Assembly (NCBI GenBank): GCA_029432795.1
Contig: JARNMJ010000002.1
Coordinates: forward strand, 124,001-188,000
Length of the DNA: 64,000 nucleotides
Source of the DNA: Pontiellaceae bacterium B12219
GTDB lineage: Bacteria; Verrucomicrobiota; Kiritimatiellia; Kiritimatiellales; Pontiellaceae
Direction: 5' to 3'
The translations under genes and the position numbers were made by a program. How positions within the stretch are numbered: the first letter of the stretch is position 1; every line of letters begins with the position of its first letter. Positions 1-9,701 of the stretch are shown here, one piece after another. The notes beneath the pieces are model-generated. The model was not told the origin of the DNA. It worked only from the letters and a program-made list of their open reading frames with translations, and did no database searches.

Positions 1-1652
1 ACGTTGGCTTCAGTATCCTGAATGGTCTCATTTACTTCTTCTGCTATCTCAAGCAACAAAGAGTTCATGGCTGGTGAGATTGCCTGATTCTGCCATATTT
101 TAAGATAGTCTAGGTGATACCCTGTTGCGTCGATCATATTGGAAAGCTTTGCAAGGGAATAGGTCACAATGTTTGCCTTGTAACCGCCATACCATGGCTG
201 ATTCATAATCTGTTTATCCAGACTCTTAAATATTATGGCTTTTGCAATCGCACTTTTAAAATAGAGTTCATTGAACTGCTTTTCACTTTTCTCCCATTTT
301 TTTCCTATATCACTGGCAAACTGAGCGAAACAGAATTGAGCACCTTTACTGACTATGTGAGGCCGCTGTTCAAACGAATATATATACTTTGCCAAATCAG
401 TTTTAGTGAACATCTGATGTTTGGGATTCATACGCAAAAATTCATTCTGCTTACTCTTTGTCATGTTTGCATATGCATTAGCATACTGACCGCGTGCTCG
501 CTCATAAAACCAATGCGTTTCCTGAGATCCGGAAGAAGGGGCCCAAAGCCGTCTGGAAAACTTTTCAACCAACAGATGAAATGGATGATTGGAGAAAAAG
601 TCTGCCGCGTTGACCTTGTTCTGCGTATTGGCATACTCAGATATTCGCGGAACAACAGACTCCACCTCGGATGGAGTTATGACCGTAAGCTTCACCTGTA
701 CATAAACCTTCGATAAGTCATGCTGATGCTTTCTTTTCGATGTAAACAATGAGGCTGTAGTTTGACCACCGTTCACTATCTGTAGATTAGTGATGGACTT
801 AAGTGTATTAGTGGAAGTGTCGAACTCCACATCCTCAGCAGTTGTCGTCAGCCCATTATTGTAGGCGAAGAACATTTCTGGCTCATTCTGAACGGTATTT
901 CGCATACCTTTATTTACTTTCCCACGGAACTGAAGAAACGTTCGGACATTCTGCTCAAGGAGCCGCTCACCGTATTCGTCATATAAGGAAGCAATCAGCT
1001 CGCCCGGCAATGCCAGCAGGAATGACCGGCAGTTTTCTGAACCAGTAAAAGCGGGTAGACAGGGAATGCCATCTTCAAAAGGAACCACCATATCTTCGCG
1101 AGCTTTCCCAGACTCTTCAATTCGGGCAATCCGGCCTAAATCCCAAACCTGATAGGACCAGTTCTTGTCACTGCTTGCTATATCCTTTGCCGATTTGCTT
1201 AAAACCGAGTTTGAAACCAGGAAAAATTGAACTCTTGCGGTTACCATTCTGCGCTCACTGATTTCTCGCGCAGCTGTATAACCGGGAGTGCTCTCCTCCA
1301 GTGACTGGAAAAAATCATCTGTCGCACAGTTCGACAGAAATCGTTCAGCAAGCAAAAATAGTTTTTTGATTTCAGTATTTTTTAACGTGTCTGCCGTTTT
1401 GCCAGCCCTAAAGTCTGAGATTATCAGGCTTAACACTTCGGTTTCTTCATTATAGTTGTATGCATCCAAACGAACGCCCGCAACACCCGAACCTCCTGCT
1501 TTTTTATATTCGGCAACTGTATAGTTCTGGAGAATTGCCTGCTCAACCAGAAAGTCGCACATACGCTCTGTAAACACTGATTCTAAATAATTTCCATCCG
1601 CCCCGGAACGAGCAACAAGGTCCTGCATAAAGTTTTTGTAGTAGTCATCCAT
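1..1652 (-). CDS. AIPR-family (abortive infection phage resistance) protein, 3' part outside window
   Basis: About 550 codons stay open from an ATG at 1652 to the left edge, so the stop lies outside the window. Seen in the translation: a start MDDYYKNFMQDLVARSGADG, then the signatures LLEQNVRTFLQF, FFAYNNGLTTTA, QIVNGGQTTASL and ISEYANTQNKVNAADFFS. These are typical of AIPR proteins, a family first named from a plasmid-borne phage-resistance protein; the biochemical activity is not settled. The ATG overlaps the stop of the upstream PD-(D/E)XK gene by one base (TAATG), so the two are translationally coupled. It is the last visible gene of the defence-type operon. The family call is firm; the role in phage defence is inferred from family and neighbours. 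Confidence 0.85.
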   Translation of the reverse strand, partial: MDDYYKNFMQDLVARSGADGNYLESVFTERMCDFLVEQAILQNYTVAEYKKAGGSGVAGVRLDAYNYNEETEVLSLIISDFRAGKTADTLKNTEIKKLFLLAERFLSNCATDDFFQSLEESTPGYTAAREISERRMVTARVQFFLVSNSVLSKSAKDIASSDKNWSYQVWDLGRIARIEESGKAREDMVVPFEDGIPCLPAFTGSENCRSFLLALPGELIASLYDEYGERLLEQNVRTFLQFRGKVNKGMRNTVQNEPEMFFAYNNGLTTTAEDVEFDTSTNTLKSITNLQIVNGGQTTASLFTSKRKHQHDLSKVYVQVKLTVITPSEVESVVPRISEYANTQNKVNAADFFSNHPFHLLVEKFSRRLWAPSSGSQETHWFYERARGQYANAYANMTKSKQNEFLRMNPKHQMFTKTDLAKYIYSFEQRPHIVSKGAQFCFAQFASDIGKKWEKSEKQFNELYFKSAIAKAIIFKSLDKQIMNQPWYGGYKANIVTYSLAKLSNMIDATGYHLDYLKIWQNQAISPAMNSLLLEIAEEVNETIQDTEAN

Positions 1653-2614
1653 TAGTTTTTCTCCAGCCAAACGGGCCATTTTTCATAAGGAAGGCACTCA
1701 GACAGACTTATATTATACCTCAATTTCGTAATACCTTCGTGGATGGTTCCTGCGTCAATCCTGGGAAATTCATCCTTTACCTCGAACATAATTTCCTCAG
1801 TTAAGATGTAGTTGAAGTTCTGATACTTCTGGGAATCAACATAGCCCAGACCAAATAGTAAATCAGAGAAACGCTCAGCCTGTTGAGATGATGCCAGCTC
1901 CAACTCATTTCGTATCAGCTTTACCAGCATTGGAAGATTAACCGCATCCTGATGATCAGCAGTAGTTTTCCCAAGCGTTACGACATACAGAAACATGTAA
2001 GGAAGTTGAGGGCTCAATTGCTCTACAGAAGAAATCTTCACGTATGGCTGAGTTGTGCCTCCCTGGCACTTCACCTCCACAGCAGCATCATTAACATTAA
2101 AATCCTGCGGGGCATCCTCCGGACCAACCCAGAAATTTACCGCATCAACATATCCGTAAACAGGAGCCAGATGGTTCCTGATAAATAACAGCTCCCCAAT
2201 TAGCCCCTTAATTTGCTCTTCCGGTAAAATATCGGCTTTAATTTTTTTCAGGAAATCATGCCACCGGTTCAGTCGACGTAAAATAATGGTAAACGCGGCA
2301 GAACTACCCTCTATTTTCCGGGTTGCCTCTACAATGTCAGTACACAGTGCATGAAATATCTCCCAGTTCGACTGCTCGTTCAGCATAAGAACCAGTCTTG
2401 TTTTTCCATTCAACGTAATAAAATCAGCAACAATACCCGCTAATTCCGGTATATCCGTCTTTTTCACCTTCCCGTTTTCATCCGTTTCACAAATAAATAA
2501 ATATTTTCCAAAATGATCTCGGGCCCAGTACAGCCCTAAAGGATGCGCATAGTCTATCAGACGAGCACTAATGTCGTCCTTAGGAGGTGAAATTTCATGC
2601 CATGGATTATTCAC
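1652..2614 (-). CDS. PD-(D/E)XK motif protein (DUF4420-type putative nuclease)
   Basis: A protein of 320 residues resembling the PD-(D/E)XK motif family that accompanies Z1 and AIPR genes. The candidate nuclease core is visible: E141 in GLIGELLF, D171 in PQDFNV, and E180-V-K182 in AAVEVKC, matching the E...D...ExK pattern of this fold. No signal peptide or membrane segment is seen, so it should be cytoplasmic. It overlaps the upstream Z1 gene by 8 bases and the downstream AIPR gene by 1 base, which indicates one transcript and fixed stoichiometry. It probably supplies the DNA-cutting activity of the system. The intact core suggests an active enzyme; the substrate is unknown. Confidence 0.82.
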   Translation of the reverse strand: MNNPWHEISPPKDDISARLIDYAHPLGLYWARDHFGKYLFICETDENGKVKKTDIPELAGIVADFITLNGKTRLVLMLNEQSNWEIFHALCTDIVEATRKIEGSSAAFTIILRRLNRWHDFLKKIKADILPEEQIKGLIGELLFIRNHLAPVYGYVDAVNFWVGPEDAPQDFNVNDAAVEVKCQGGTTQPYVKISSVEQLSPQLPYMFLYVVTLGKTTADHQDAVNLPMLVKLIRNELELASSQQAERFSDLLFGLGYVDSQKYQNFNYILTEEIMFEVKDEFPRIDAGTIHEGITKLRYNISLSECLPYEKWPVWLEKN

Positions 2615-5306
2615 TTTCTACTCCTTCATCCTCTTCACTTTCAATTTCCTGCCCGTATTCCTGTTGCCAATACCGCGTATTAACCATGTATTGCACCAAC
2701 TTCTTAGGACGGCCATTTCCTGCCACGCCGGGGAAGCTCAGCCCCCAGCCGACAACTCCCGATTCAAATAGCGGCTCCTCACGTTTATCAGCATCCCGGC
2801 AGTCAATAAGATGCAACATCAAAAGAGGTTTATTCCTCTCTTTACGGAAGAGAGAATCAGAAATTGTTTTTCCGGTTGATTCATTCTTAGCACGTTCAAT
2901 TTTAGAATCGCTCAGCCCGGTTTTCTCTGTACCTACTGTTGCCACCCTACGATTAGGGAATTTTATACGCCGATCATTACTATCAACCGTTCGATACTGA
3001 TATTTTACTTTCAACCCTTCTTCCACAAATGGCTCCAGATCTGACTTCCCATCCTCAACACTGCAGACAATAACATCCCACTTAGAATATCCATTTTCTG
3101 AAAGCCATTGAATATAATCAAGCAATGGCATTTTTTCGGTTAGATCTGATTCCGGATCATTAATGACTCCCTCAATAAATCCTCTCACATGTGTATGATC
3201 GACTCCTGACCAGAAAAAGTTATGCCCAACATTATCCATTCCGCGAGTTTCGTTCGCATTCAAATGCTTTAGCAACTGCCTAAATGCACCAAAATTATGT
3301 TCGATGCTACCGCGACTAAGGGCTTTAGTTTCAACAAGTCGACCCTCAAGACCAATCTGCCTCGGAATGATCTTACCGGTTCGCATTTTATTTCTAGCTG
3401 TGACAATTAATGATTCCGGGTGCGCTCTTACGCATAATCCAAATTCGTCGGGGGTTAGTTTCGCTGCCTTCATACGTTTAAATTCATCGCGCAACTCCTC
3501 AATGACAGTTGAAATATGACCATACCAACCAGCTGCTTTTGAGCTCATGTAAATCCTACAGATGTCAGCAAAACCATCCCTATACCCAAACCAGCGTCCC
3601 ATCTGAAGCAACGTGTCATACATGATTGAGTTTCTGAGGAAATAACTGACAGTAAGTCCCTCAAGAGTCAGGCCGCGAGATAGACTCATCCCCCCCACGG
3701 CTATGACATTTCTCCCATTGGGATAATTAACCAGGCTGTAGTCCAAAGGCTCGGCATTAGCAGACGAATTAACTTCTATAACGCCAATTGGGGAGGCTGC
3801 TTCATCAAGTGTTTTCTGAATCTGTAACCAACAGAACTCATCGACGTTATATTCCTCTTCCCATAAATCTTTCAAACTGCGAATCACACGATTCTTCAAA
3901 GCCTCTTTTTCGGGTAGCATGCAGTGATTATTGATCGCCGGCTTTAACTCCTCTTTTAAGAATTCATTTACCAGACCTTTGATGTGCGACTGCACATCTG
4001 TAAACCGACTAACATTAATCATCATGGAGTTATGTTTGCCCGCTTGTCCTCGTAGAATTCGAATAGTCCTTGTCAGAATAAAGGACTGGACTGCTTTGTA
4101 TAAACTGAGAGGCAGAATCTCCGGCTTTAAATCTTTTTTATGTTTTAAGGGCAGTAAGTCCTCATAATCATCGATCGTCTTTACAATTCCAAGATTACTA
4201 TTTTGGGAGAATACCTTTTCCGGCCCTATATAGTTGTCCGGAGGATCCAGACTGAGAATAAAATCTCGAGGAAACAGATCATCACCGTACATTTCATCAT
4301 CCGTATCAGGATCAATAAAAATATTGGCAAAAGGAGTTGCAGTGTATCCGACATACGAGGATTGATCGAAAAGGGAAAGTAACTCGCGAATTCTTTTATT
4401 GATTGTTGTAACGTCTCCTTCTTTGTAGTTGATGGAGGCATGATCCGCTTCGTCATCTATCAGAAGCATTGGATATTCATTGAGCTTATGCGGGTTATTA
4501 TCCTTCAACCACGAAATCAGGTTTTTTAAAGTGGATGGATTCTTCTTTATTACCAGAACGACCGGCTCTTTTAGATCGCCTATCTGCACTCCAATTTGAT
4601 TTGCAATGGTCTTTTTAAAATCATCGGTACTGGTAGTAAAATATGCCGGTGTCCTACCATTATCAAAAGTACCTGCACCTATGAATTCTCGTAGTCGCGT
4701 ACATTTGCCTATGAATCCCTGATCTATACGTTCCTGAGTTTGATTCCTGAGTGAATTTAACATTCCAGCCATTACAATAATAACCTGGTATCCAGCATCT
4801 GCAGCTTTGCAGATCAGACCAGTGTAATTTGCAGTTTTACCCGACTGAACGTGACCCACGACCATACCTCTGCGATCCCATCCCCCTTCTTTCCGGGGGT
4901 TTTCCGTATGATCAAGAACCTGATCGGTGATGCTGTCTAAACTTCGTACAACATGAAGAGGAAATTTCTGATTAATCAGTAAATTTTTGTATCGGCTCCA
5001 GTAGTACCAATCTATTTTTCCGGACACCTGCTCAAGCCAAGGTTTATATTTCTCTGAGTTCGCGAACATAGTGCCAAGCGTCATCTTAATATTGAACCGC
5101 TGTTGTAATTTCTTCGCGATCAAATCAAGTGGGATATTTTCGACAGAAATATCATAGATAGCCACAACGCTATCAGCGGCACCTCGTACAGCCCTGTGAA
5201 AAAATTGCTCAGGAATCTGCGGTTCTCTTTTGGCCATTTGCGACAACATATTTGTTGCCGAAATTTCCACGGCATTAATCAGCTCGTTAATATCGACATC
5301 GGTCAT
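2607..5306 (-). CDS. DEAD-Z1 helicase-like ATPase
   Basis: A protein of 899 residues with a superfamily-2-like motor: Walker A GHVQSGKT at 151-158, Walker B IDDEAD at 283-288, motif III-like YTATPFAN at 321-328. The Z1 half carries SRGLTLEG (543-550) and QMGRWFGYR (568-576). The Z1 motor type is known from the H subunit of the CglI and NgoAVII restriction enzymes, where ATP hydrolysis drives DNA cleavage. Here it is probably the motor of a restriction-like complex with the nuclease next to it. The start ATG overlaps the stop of the GHKL ATPase gene by 4 bases. All key nucleotide-binding residues are present, so it should be active. Confidence 0.88.
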   Translation of the reverse strand: MTDVDINELINAVEISATNMLSQMAKREPQIPEQFFHRAVRGAADSVVAIYDISVENIPLDLIAKKLQQRFNIKMTLGTMFANSEKYKPWLEQVSGKIDWYYWSRYKNLLINQKFPLHVVRSLDSITDQVLDHTENPRKEGGWDRRGMVVGHVQSGKTANYTGLICKAADAGYQVIIVMAGMLNSLRNQTQERIDQGFIGKCTRLREFIGAGTFDNGRTPAYFTTSTDDFKKTIANQIGVQIGDLKEPVVLVIKKNPSTLKNLISWLKDNNPHKLNEYPMLLIDDEADHASINYKEGDVTTINKRIRELLSLFDQSSYVGYTATPFANIFIDPDTDDEMYGDDLFPRDFILSLDPPDNYIGPEKVFSQNSNLGIVKTIDDYEDLLPLKHKKDLKPEILPLSLYKAVQSFILTRTIRILRGQAGKHNSMMINVSRFTDVQSHIKGLVNEFLKEELKPAINNHCMLPEKEALKNRVIRSLKDLWEEEYNVDEFCWLQIQKTLDEAASPIGVIEVNSSANAEPLDYSLVNYPNGRNVIAVGGMSLSRGLTLEGLTVSYFLRNSIMYDTLLQMGRWFGYRDGFADICRIYMSSKAAGWYGHISTVIEELRDEFKRMKAAKLTPDEFGLCVRAHPESLIVTARNKMRTGKIIPRQIGLEGRLVETKALSRGSIEHNFGAFRQLLKHLNANETRGMDNVGHNFFWSGVDHTHVRGFIEGVINDPESDLTEKMPLLDYIQWLSENGYSKWDVIVCSVEDGKSDLEPFVEEGLKVKYQYRTVDSNDRRIKFPNRRVATVGTEKTGLSDSKIERAKNESTGKTISDSLFRKERNKPLLMLHLIDCRDADKREEPLFESGVVGWGLSFPGVAGNGRPKKLVQYMVNTRYWQQEYGQEIESEEDEGVESE

Positions 5307-6817
5307 TGAACGATTCCTTTTTGGGAAAGTAGCTTTAGGGTGGCACCTTGGTTTAATGAAAATGGATCTACTTGAAGCAGTTCACTGATTTGTTCTTTCG
5401 TTGATTCCTCATCGAGGCCCCAGAACTCAATATAATCCTCCAGTACCCGGCCTAACTGTTCTTCGTCAAAACCCGGTCTCTGGAGCTTCTCAGGCGCGCT
5501 TGCGAAATCACTAAAAAACAGATCTACAGGAAAACTACCTTCAAACATTTTAAGAAGATTACTGAACATGATCGCCTGCTCGGAACCGACATTATCCACC
5601 AACTGTTTCACCAGAGGATGCTTTCGGTTTATTTCATAAAATACCTGATCGCCAGCGGCTCTACGCTCCCACGCAGGCGTCTTGATAGCTGATTTCAAGC
5701 GTTGCCCTCTTTGCTCGTAAACACGCTTTCCGGAACATTCAATTTTGCTGATGATCCGCTTCAGCTCGGTTCGAATACTTTCAGGGGGGCTTGCATTTGA
5801 TTTCTTAACATCAATCTTCCAGAGATGATCCAGCGTGTTCGGAATATCAACCCGAACCCTGACCAGTTTTGTTAATTCAGCTTTCTTTATTAACCTGAAC
5901 CAGGTGCCCTTAATAATCAGTCGCTTATTTCGGTAAACGTAAAAGCCCTGATTCTGAACATAGCCTTCCTTGCCTGCGTAGAGCTGGTATTGCTCCTTAC
6001 CTATTTTATTGTGATGTGGAAGAACAAAAGGCTGAACAGAAATTTTCTGTCCGTCACATTCAAAGCACTCATGGGGAAGTTCTATCGTTGTCATGTGCTT
6101 GCTATTGAATGGATCGAATGCTTCCAGTTGATTTCCATTCAAAAAGATTTTGAGCTTCTTCCCTGTATCCGGAGCTAGGTATCGGTGAAAAACAAGCTCC
6201 AGATGGTGTCGAGTATCAGCGATGAGGCTATTTAGACTGGCTTCTTGCTGACTCGTGGAAACCAGTCGATCTATGCGGTCTATTTTCTCCCACAAGACGA
6301 TAGTTCCCGACTTAGCTTGTTCTAAGTAGGTATCAGATAGCTCTAATAAATGTTTCTTCTTAGAACATTCCTCTTCACTCAACACATGCAGCAACCACTT
6401 GCTGTTGTCATTTGATGAAATTATGTCAAGGTCCCACTCACAGCATGTTGCAACCCCCGCTTTTTTGCTGAAAACCGTTAAATGCCTGCATTGTGAAAAT
6501 GAAGCGGTCTTCATTCCTAACCCGAATCTCCCAAGATCATCAGCAGCGCGGTCAGCTAACGGGCTAAGGCTACCGAAGCGCATTGCAGCAACAAGTTCCT
6601 CTCTCGACATTCCATGGCCATTATCAATGATACCCAGCCACGGCTCGCCTGAATTCCAGGAAAATCGCATATTAATCTCTGAAGCCTTAGCCGTTATGCT
6701 GTTGTCCAAAATATCCGCAACAGCAGTCTGCATTGAATATCCAATATCCCGAAGGGATTCCATTAAGGAAGCCGGTGACGGCGATAGGTCAATAAATTCG
6801 TCTGTTTTGTAATTCAT
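5303..6817 (-). CDS. GHKL-type ATP-binding protein of the Z1 operon
   Basis: A protein of 504 residues starting with a histidine-kinase-like ATPase fold: N box DILDNS (35-40), G1 box DNGHGM (65-70) and G2 box GRFGLGMKTAS (96-106). There is no histidine-kinase dimerisation region, so it belongs with the MutL/MORC/Hsp90-like ATPases rather than with sensors. Proteins of this kind recur beside Z1, PD-(D/E)XK and AIPR genes. ATP-driven dimer closure on DNA is a reasonable inference but is not shown by the sequence. It sits 21 bases downstream of the HEPN gene and overlaps the Z1 gene by 4 bases. Confidence 0.83.
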   Translation of the reverse strand: MNYKTDEFIDLSPSPASLMESLRDIGYSMQTAVADILDNSITAKASEINMRFSWNSGEPWLGIIDNGHGMSREELVAAMRFGSLSPLADRAADDLGRFGLGMKTASFSQCRHLTVFSKKAGVATCCEWDLDIISSNDNSKWLLHVLSEEECSKKKHLLELSDTYLEQAKSGTIVLWEKIDRIDRLVSTSQQEASLNSLIADTRHHLELVFHRYLAPDTGKKLKIFLNGNQLEAFDPFNSKHMTTIELPHECFECDGQKISVQPFVLPHHNKIGKEQYQLYAGKEGYVQNQGFYVYRNKRLIIKGTWFRLIKKAELTKLVRVRVDIPNTLDHLWKIDVKKSNASPPESIRTELKRIISKIECSGKRVYEQRGQRLKSAIKTPAWERRAAGDQVFYEINRKHPLVKQLVDNVGSEQAIMFSNLLKMFEGSFPVDLFFSDFASAPEKLQRPGFDEEQLGRVLEDYIEFWGLDEESTKEQISELLQVDPFSLNQGATLKLLSQKGIVQ

Positions 6818-6838
6818 AAATGATTCCAGATATATGGT

Positions 6839-7492
6839 CTATGAAATTGGCGGAAAGCAGGGGCTGCCCCACTCTTCGTCCGCGTTTTCCATCATGATGT
6901 AAATCATGGCCGGGATAATTTGTTCTAATATGCGGGTCCCATCTTTGACCTGCGCCCGGTTGATGTCGCTCTTCCAGGTGGCGCCGCCGTGCATAAGCTG
7001 ATTGCGCAGGACGTATAACCGATCGAACAGGATGGTGCAGAAGATGGTCGTATCTTTGATCGCCAGTGCGCGCTGGGCATCGCGCCGGCTCTGTTCAAAT
7101 TTTTTCTTCCATTGTTCTTCCGTAAGCCGACCGTTGTGAAAGTTCCAGAAATAGCGCGAACAATAGGGATTGTCGATAAACAGCCGGATCTTACCGGAAT
7201 AGTTGTCCCAGGCGATTTTGTGGATCAGGTTTTCGGCATCGAGCTTCACCAGCTGGCCGAGAAAGCGATTCAACAGACCTTTCTCACCAAACGTTTCGTG
7301 CGCATTAAATTCCTGCGCATAGATTGAATTGAAGGTAATCCACAAAAAGATGAAGCGGGTATCGGCCTGATCGCTTTGCTCAGCAGCCTTCAGCCAGCTT
7401 AATGCACGATGAATCCGCAGCCGTATCGCCTCCGGTTGCCCATCCCTGATTTCTCTATGCCGACTCTTCAGAGTCTTATAATTCAGTACCAT
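6839..7492 (-). CDS. HEPN-domain protein (Apea-like), first gene of the defence-type operon
   Basis: A helical protein of 217 residues. Near the C-terminal end it has RNQLMH (R163 to H168), the Rx4H motif of HEPN ribonucleases, followed by GG as in Apea-like HEPN proteins. HEPN domains commonly act as RNA-cutting toxins in abortive infection. It lies 21 bases upstream of the GHKL ATPase on the same strand and is probably the first gene of the transcript. Related clusters often carry a cytosine methyltransferase; none is visible in this window, so this HEPN gene may be a different accessory module. Domain assignment is moderately sure, the catalytic motif is clear, the role is inferred. Confidence 0.7.
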   Translation of the reverse strand: MVLNYKTLKSRHREIRDGQPEAIRLRIHRALSWLKAAEQSDQADTRFIFLWITFNSIYAQEFNAHETFGEKGLLNRFLGQLVKLDAENLIHKIAWDNYSGKIRLFIDNPYCSRYFWNFHNGRLTEEQWKKKFEQSRRDAQRALAIKDTTIFCTILFDRLYVLRNQLMHGGATWKSDINRAQVKDGTRILEQIIPAMIYIMMENADEEWGSPCFPPIS

Positions 7493-8139
7493 ACCACGAC
7501 TTCCAATCCCCCCAGACTGTTAGGGATCAAGAAATACTCTTAACGGAGTAACCCATCAAGCCAAACCCTTGGAAAGATGTGACAGGAGCAACACCTGTTA
7601 TAGTACTTTTTACTAGAGCATTAACGAATGAAGTGTCGTCGTGGTTTTGTCGTGCGAGCATGGCTGCGAATTCAGCTGTAAAAAACCCAGACTTTTTAGT
7701 TGTTGTTTAACACCGTTGCTCAGCCGTTTCTGCCCTACAATTTTTTGCGGCATCAGAACCGTTAATTGCTCTAAAGATCCGGCGGATAAATATCGGGAGA
7801 ATAGCCACAAAAAAGCACAGGAAGCGCAAAGACAAAAACAGCAGGGTTTTCGTGCAGATTGCTGCGCTTGCACGCAATCATGTGCCTCTTTGCGGCCATT
7901 AATCAGTCGCATGGAATTCTCAATATTTAATCGCCGAAGCAATAGAATAGAGACTGCCGGCAAGGCCTTCACTTTCCAGTTCCTCTGTGTAAATCCATGA
8001 CAATGGATCCCGTTTCGCTGATTACTGAGGCTCGTATTTTTCAATATCGGGCGCGTACTGATTTTACCGGCGGCGAGAGCTGCCTTCAGACAATCAACGA
8101 TCGATAAGCCGCAATATCCTTACAGCAAGATGTGTGTGT
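7493..8139. other. Non-coding border between defence operon and sulfatase gene
   Basis: No convincing gene in about 650 bases. Overlapping frames on both strands (7613-8044 minus, 7641-8000 plus) give cysteine-rich, low-complexity peptides with no family signature and no ribosome binding site. Around 7798-7850 there is an A-rich string of degenerate repeats (units like caca, aaagc, gcaaagaca) that looks like sequence decay. The promoter of the HEPN operon should be in the first 100 bases, but I see no strong -35/-10 pair. No attachment-site repeat or tRNA was found here. Confidence 0.5.
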
Positions 8140-9567
8140 TTATTCCTGCGGGGCGTAGTCGGGGTTGAGTTCGGTCGGTACGGGGGCGTTGACGGATTCG
8201 CGCCATTCTTTCAGCTGCTGATGCATGGCTTCGGTTTTACCCGGATGAATGGCGGCGAAGTTCATGCGTTCGGAGGGATCGGCGGCGAGGTCGTACAATT
8301 CAAGTTTTCCATCTTCAAAATTTTCGAAGAGCTTCCATTTTCCCAACCGCATGGCGGAACCGGGGCGGCTTAAAAACTGCGGATCGCGTGCCTGGTCGTC
8401 GGTGCCGGCTTCGTAGACGGGATAGTGCCAGAATAAGGGACGTTGCGGGATTTCTTCTTTTTTCATCAGCGGAATCAGACTGACTCCATCGAGCGTTTTA
8501 TCTTTTGCCACCGGAATTCGTGCGGCTTCCATAAACGTGGGATACAGATCAATCAGGTTGATGGGATATTCGCAGAGGAAGGATTTTTTGATGACGTCCG
8601 GCCATTGGATGACGAGCGGCACGCGGATGCCGCCATCGAAATAGGCCCCCTTTCCCGAGCGGAACGGCGCCTGGCTGGAGGTTGCGCGGATGCCCCCGTT
8701 GTCGGAGGTGAAAACCACCATGGTGATGTCGGTAAGGCCGAGTTTGTCGAGCGCGTCCAGAATTCCGCCGACGGCCTGATCCATTTTTTCAATCATGGAG
8801 GCGTAATCGACATTCACTTTTTCTTCGTCAAATTTTTCCCAGAGCTTGGGGACCCGGGTGATTTCCTCCTGAACGGAATAGAAGGAGAGGTGAATATAAA
8901 ACGGTTGTTCCCGGTAAATCTGAAGCGACTTAATGACCTGATCGGCCAGGATGTCGGCCCGGTGTGTTCCGGCTTCATAGCGATCGTTAAACTGCTGAAG
9001 CGGGCCCGATTTAAACGGGGTGAAATATTCTGTGACCGGACCGTCGGATTCGTCGTCGCCGATACTGACATCAAAGCCGTGCTCTTCCGGCGTTCCGCTC
9101 AGCGCCCATTTTCCGATGTGGATGGTTTTATAGCGCGCACGTTTCAGATCGGTCGGAATGGTTGTATTTTCCAGGGTCCGGAACTCGGCGCTTTCAACAG
9201 GAATCAGCTTCCGATCGGAGGAACGTCCCTGATCGGCATTCGCATTGGCATAGACCCCGTGGCGCGGTGTGTACTGCCCGGTCAGCATGCTGGCCCGGCT
9301 CGGTGCGTCGGTTGCGGCGGGGGCATAGGCTTCGCTGCAGACCATGCCGCGGGCACATAGACGGTATAGATTCGGGGTGTAGTATCGGTTGCCGTTGTAT
9401 CCGGCATCCATGATGCCCATATCATTGGCGCAGATGTATATAATGTTCGGCCGGGAGGCCTGCCCGTTTGAAATGCCGGTCTGAAAGATAAACGCGGTGG
9501 TCAGCAGCAGGATGGTGCTCCCGGTTTTCCGGATGCGCGGCTGGAGTGTAGAAAAGAAACTGTTCAT
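8140..9567 (-). CDS. Secreted sulfatase-family protein with degenerate active site
   Basis: The start at 9567 is chosen because GAGGT precedes it at good spacing; two earlier ATGs lie at 9579 and 9582. The product has 475 residues and a signal peptide (basic start, hydrophobic STILLLTTAFIF). The alkaline-phosphatase/sulfatase fold is clear (RPNIIYI at the start, SRASMLTGQYTPRHG, TSDNGG). Key positions are altered: the metal-binding DD is N48-D49, the formylglycine Cys/Ser of C-x-P-S-R is D87 in DAPSR, the His of GKWHLG is A155, and the His of the later LSFYxVH region is Q233. K153 and D289-N290 remain. It is therefore probably not a working sulfatase; it may bind sulfated glycans. Confidence 0.85.
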   Translation of the reverse strand: MNSFFSTLQPRIRKTGSTILLLTTAFIFQTGISNGQASRPNIIYICANDMGIMDAGYNGNRYYTPNLYRLCARGMVCSEAYAPAATDAPSRASMLTGQYTPRHGVYANANADQGRSSDRKLIPVESAEFRTLENTTIPTDLKRARYKTIHIGKWALSGTPEEHGFDVSIGDDESDGPVTEYFTPFKSGPLQQFNDRYEAGTHRADILADQVIKSLQIYREQPFYIHLSFYSVQEEITRVPKLWEKFDEEKVNVDYASMIEKMDQAVGGILDALDKLGLTDITMVVFTSDNGGIRATSSQAPFRSGKGAYFDGGIRVPLVIQWPDVIKKSFLCEYPINLIDLYPTFMEAARIPVAKDKTLDGVSLIPLMKKEEIPQRPLFWHYPVYEAGTDDQARDPQFLSRPGSAMRLGKWKLFENFEDGKLELYDLAADPSERMNFAAIHPGKTEAMHQQLKEWRESVNAPVPTELNPDYAPQE

Positions 9568-9701
9568 CGTGTACCTCATCATATTGGCGGTTTGTTTTAC
9601 CGGGCACTATACACTTTTCAGCGCGAAGGAAAAGTTTGGAGCGATGGGTTATTGGCGATTTTGATTGATTCAGCACAAGCACATCTTGGTTAATAGCGGC
9701 C

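Noticed and set aside
114-1048. Plus-strand frames at the left edge
   Set aside because: They are antisense to the AIPR gene, which is open across the entire stretch and carries several family motifs.
7559-7577. Copy of the dispersed palindrome in the border region
   Set aside because: The word there is CCAA-ACCC-TTGG with a four-base centre and only one full arm; it does not match the 15-base pattern.
7613-8044. Cysteine-rich frames on both strands in the border region
   Set aside because: No ribosome binding site, no signature, low-complexity composition, and overlapping frames on both strands.
8443-9360. Plus-strand frame of 305 codons antisense to the sulfatase gene
   Set aside because: Its product has no family signature and lacks a ribosome binding site; the sulfatase motifs on the minus strand are unambiguous.
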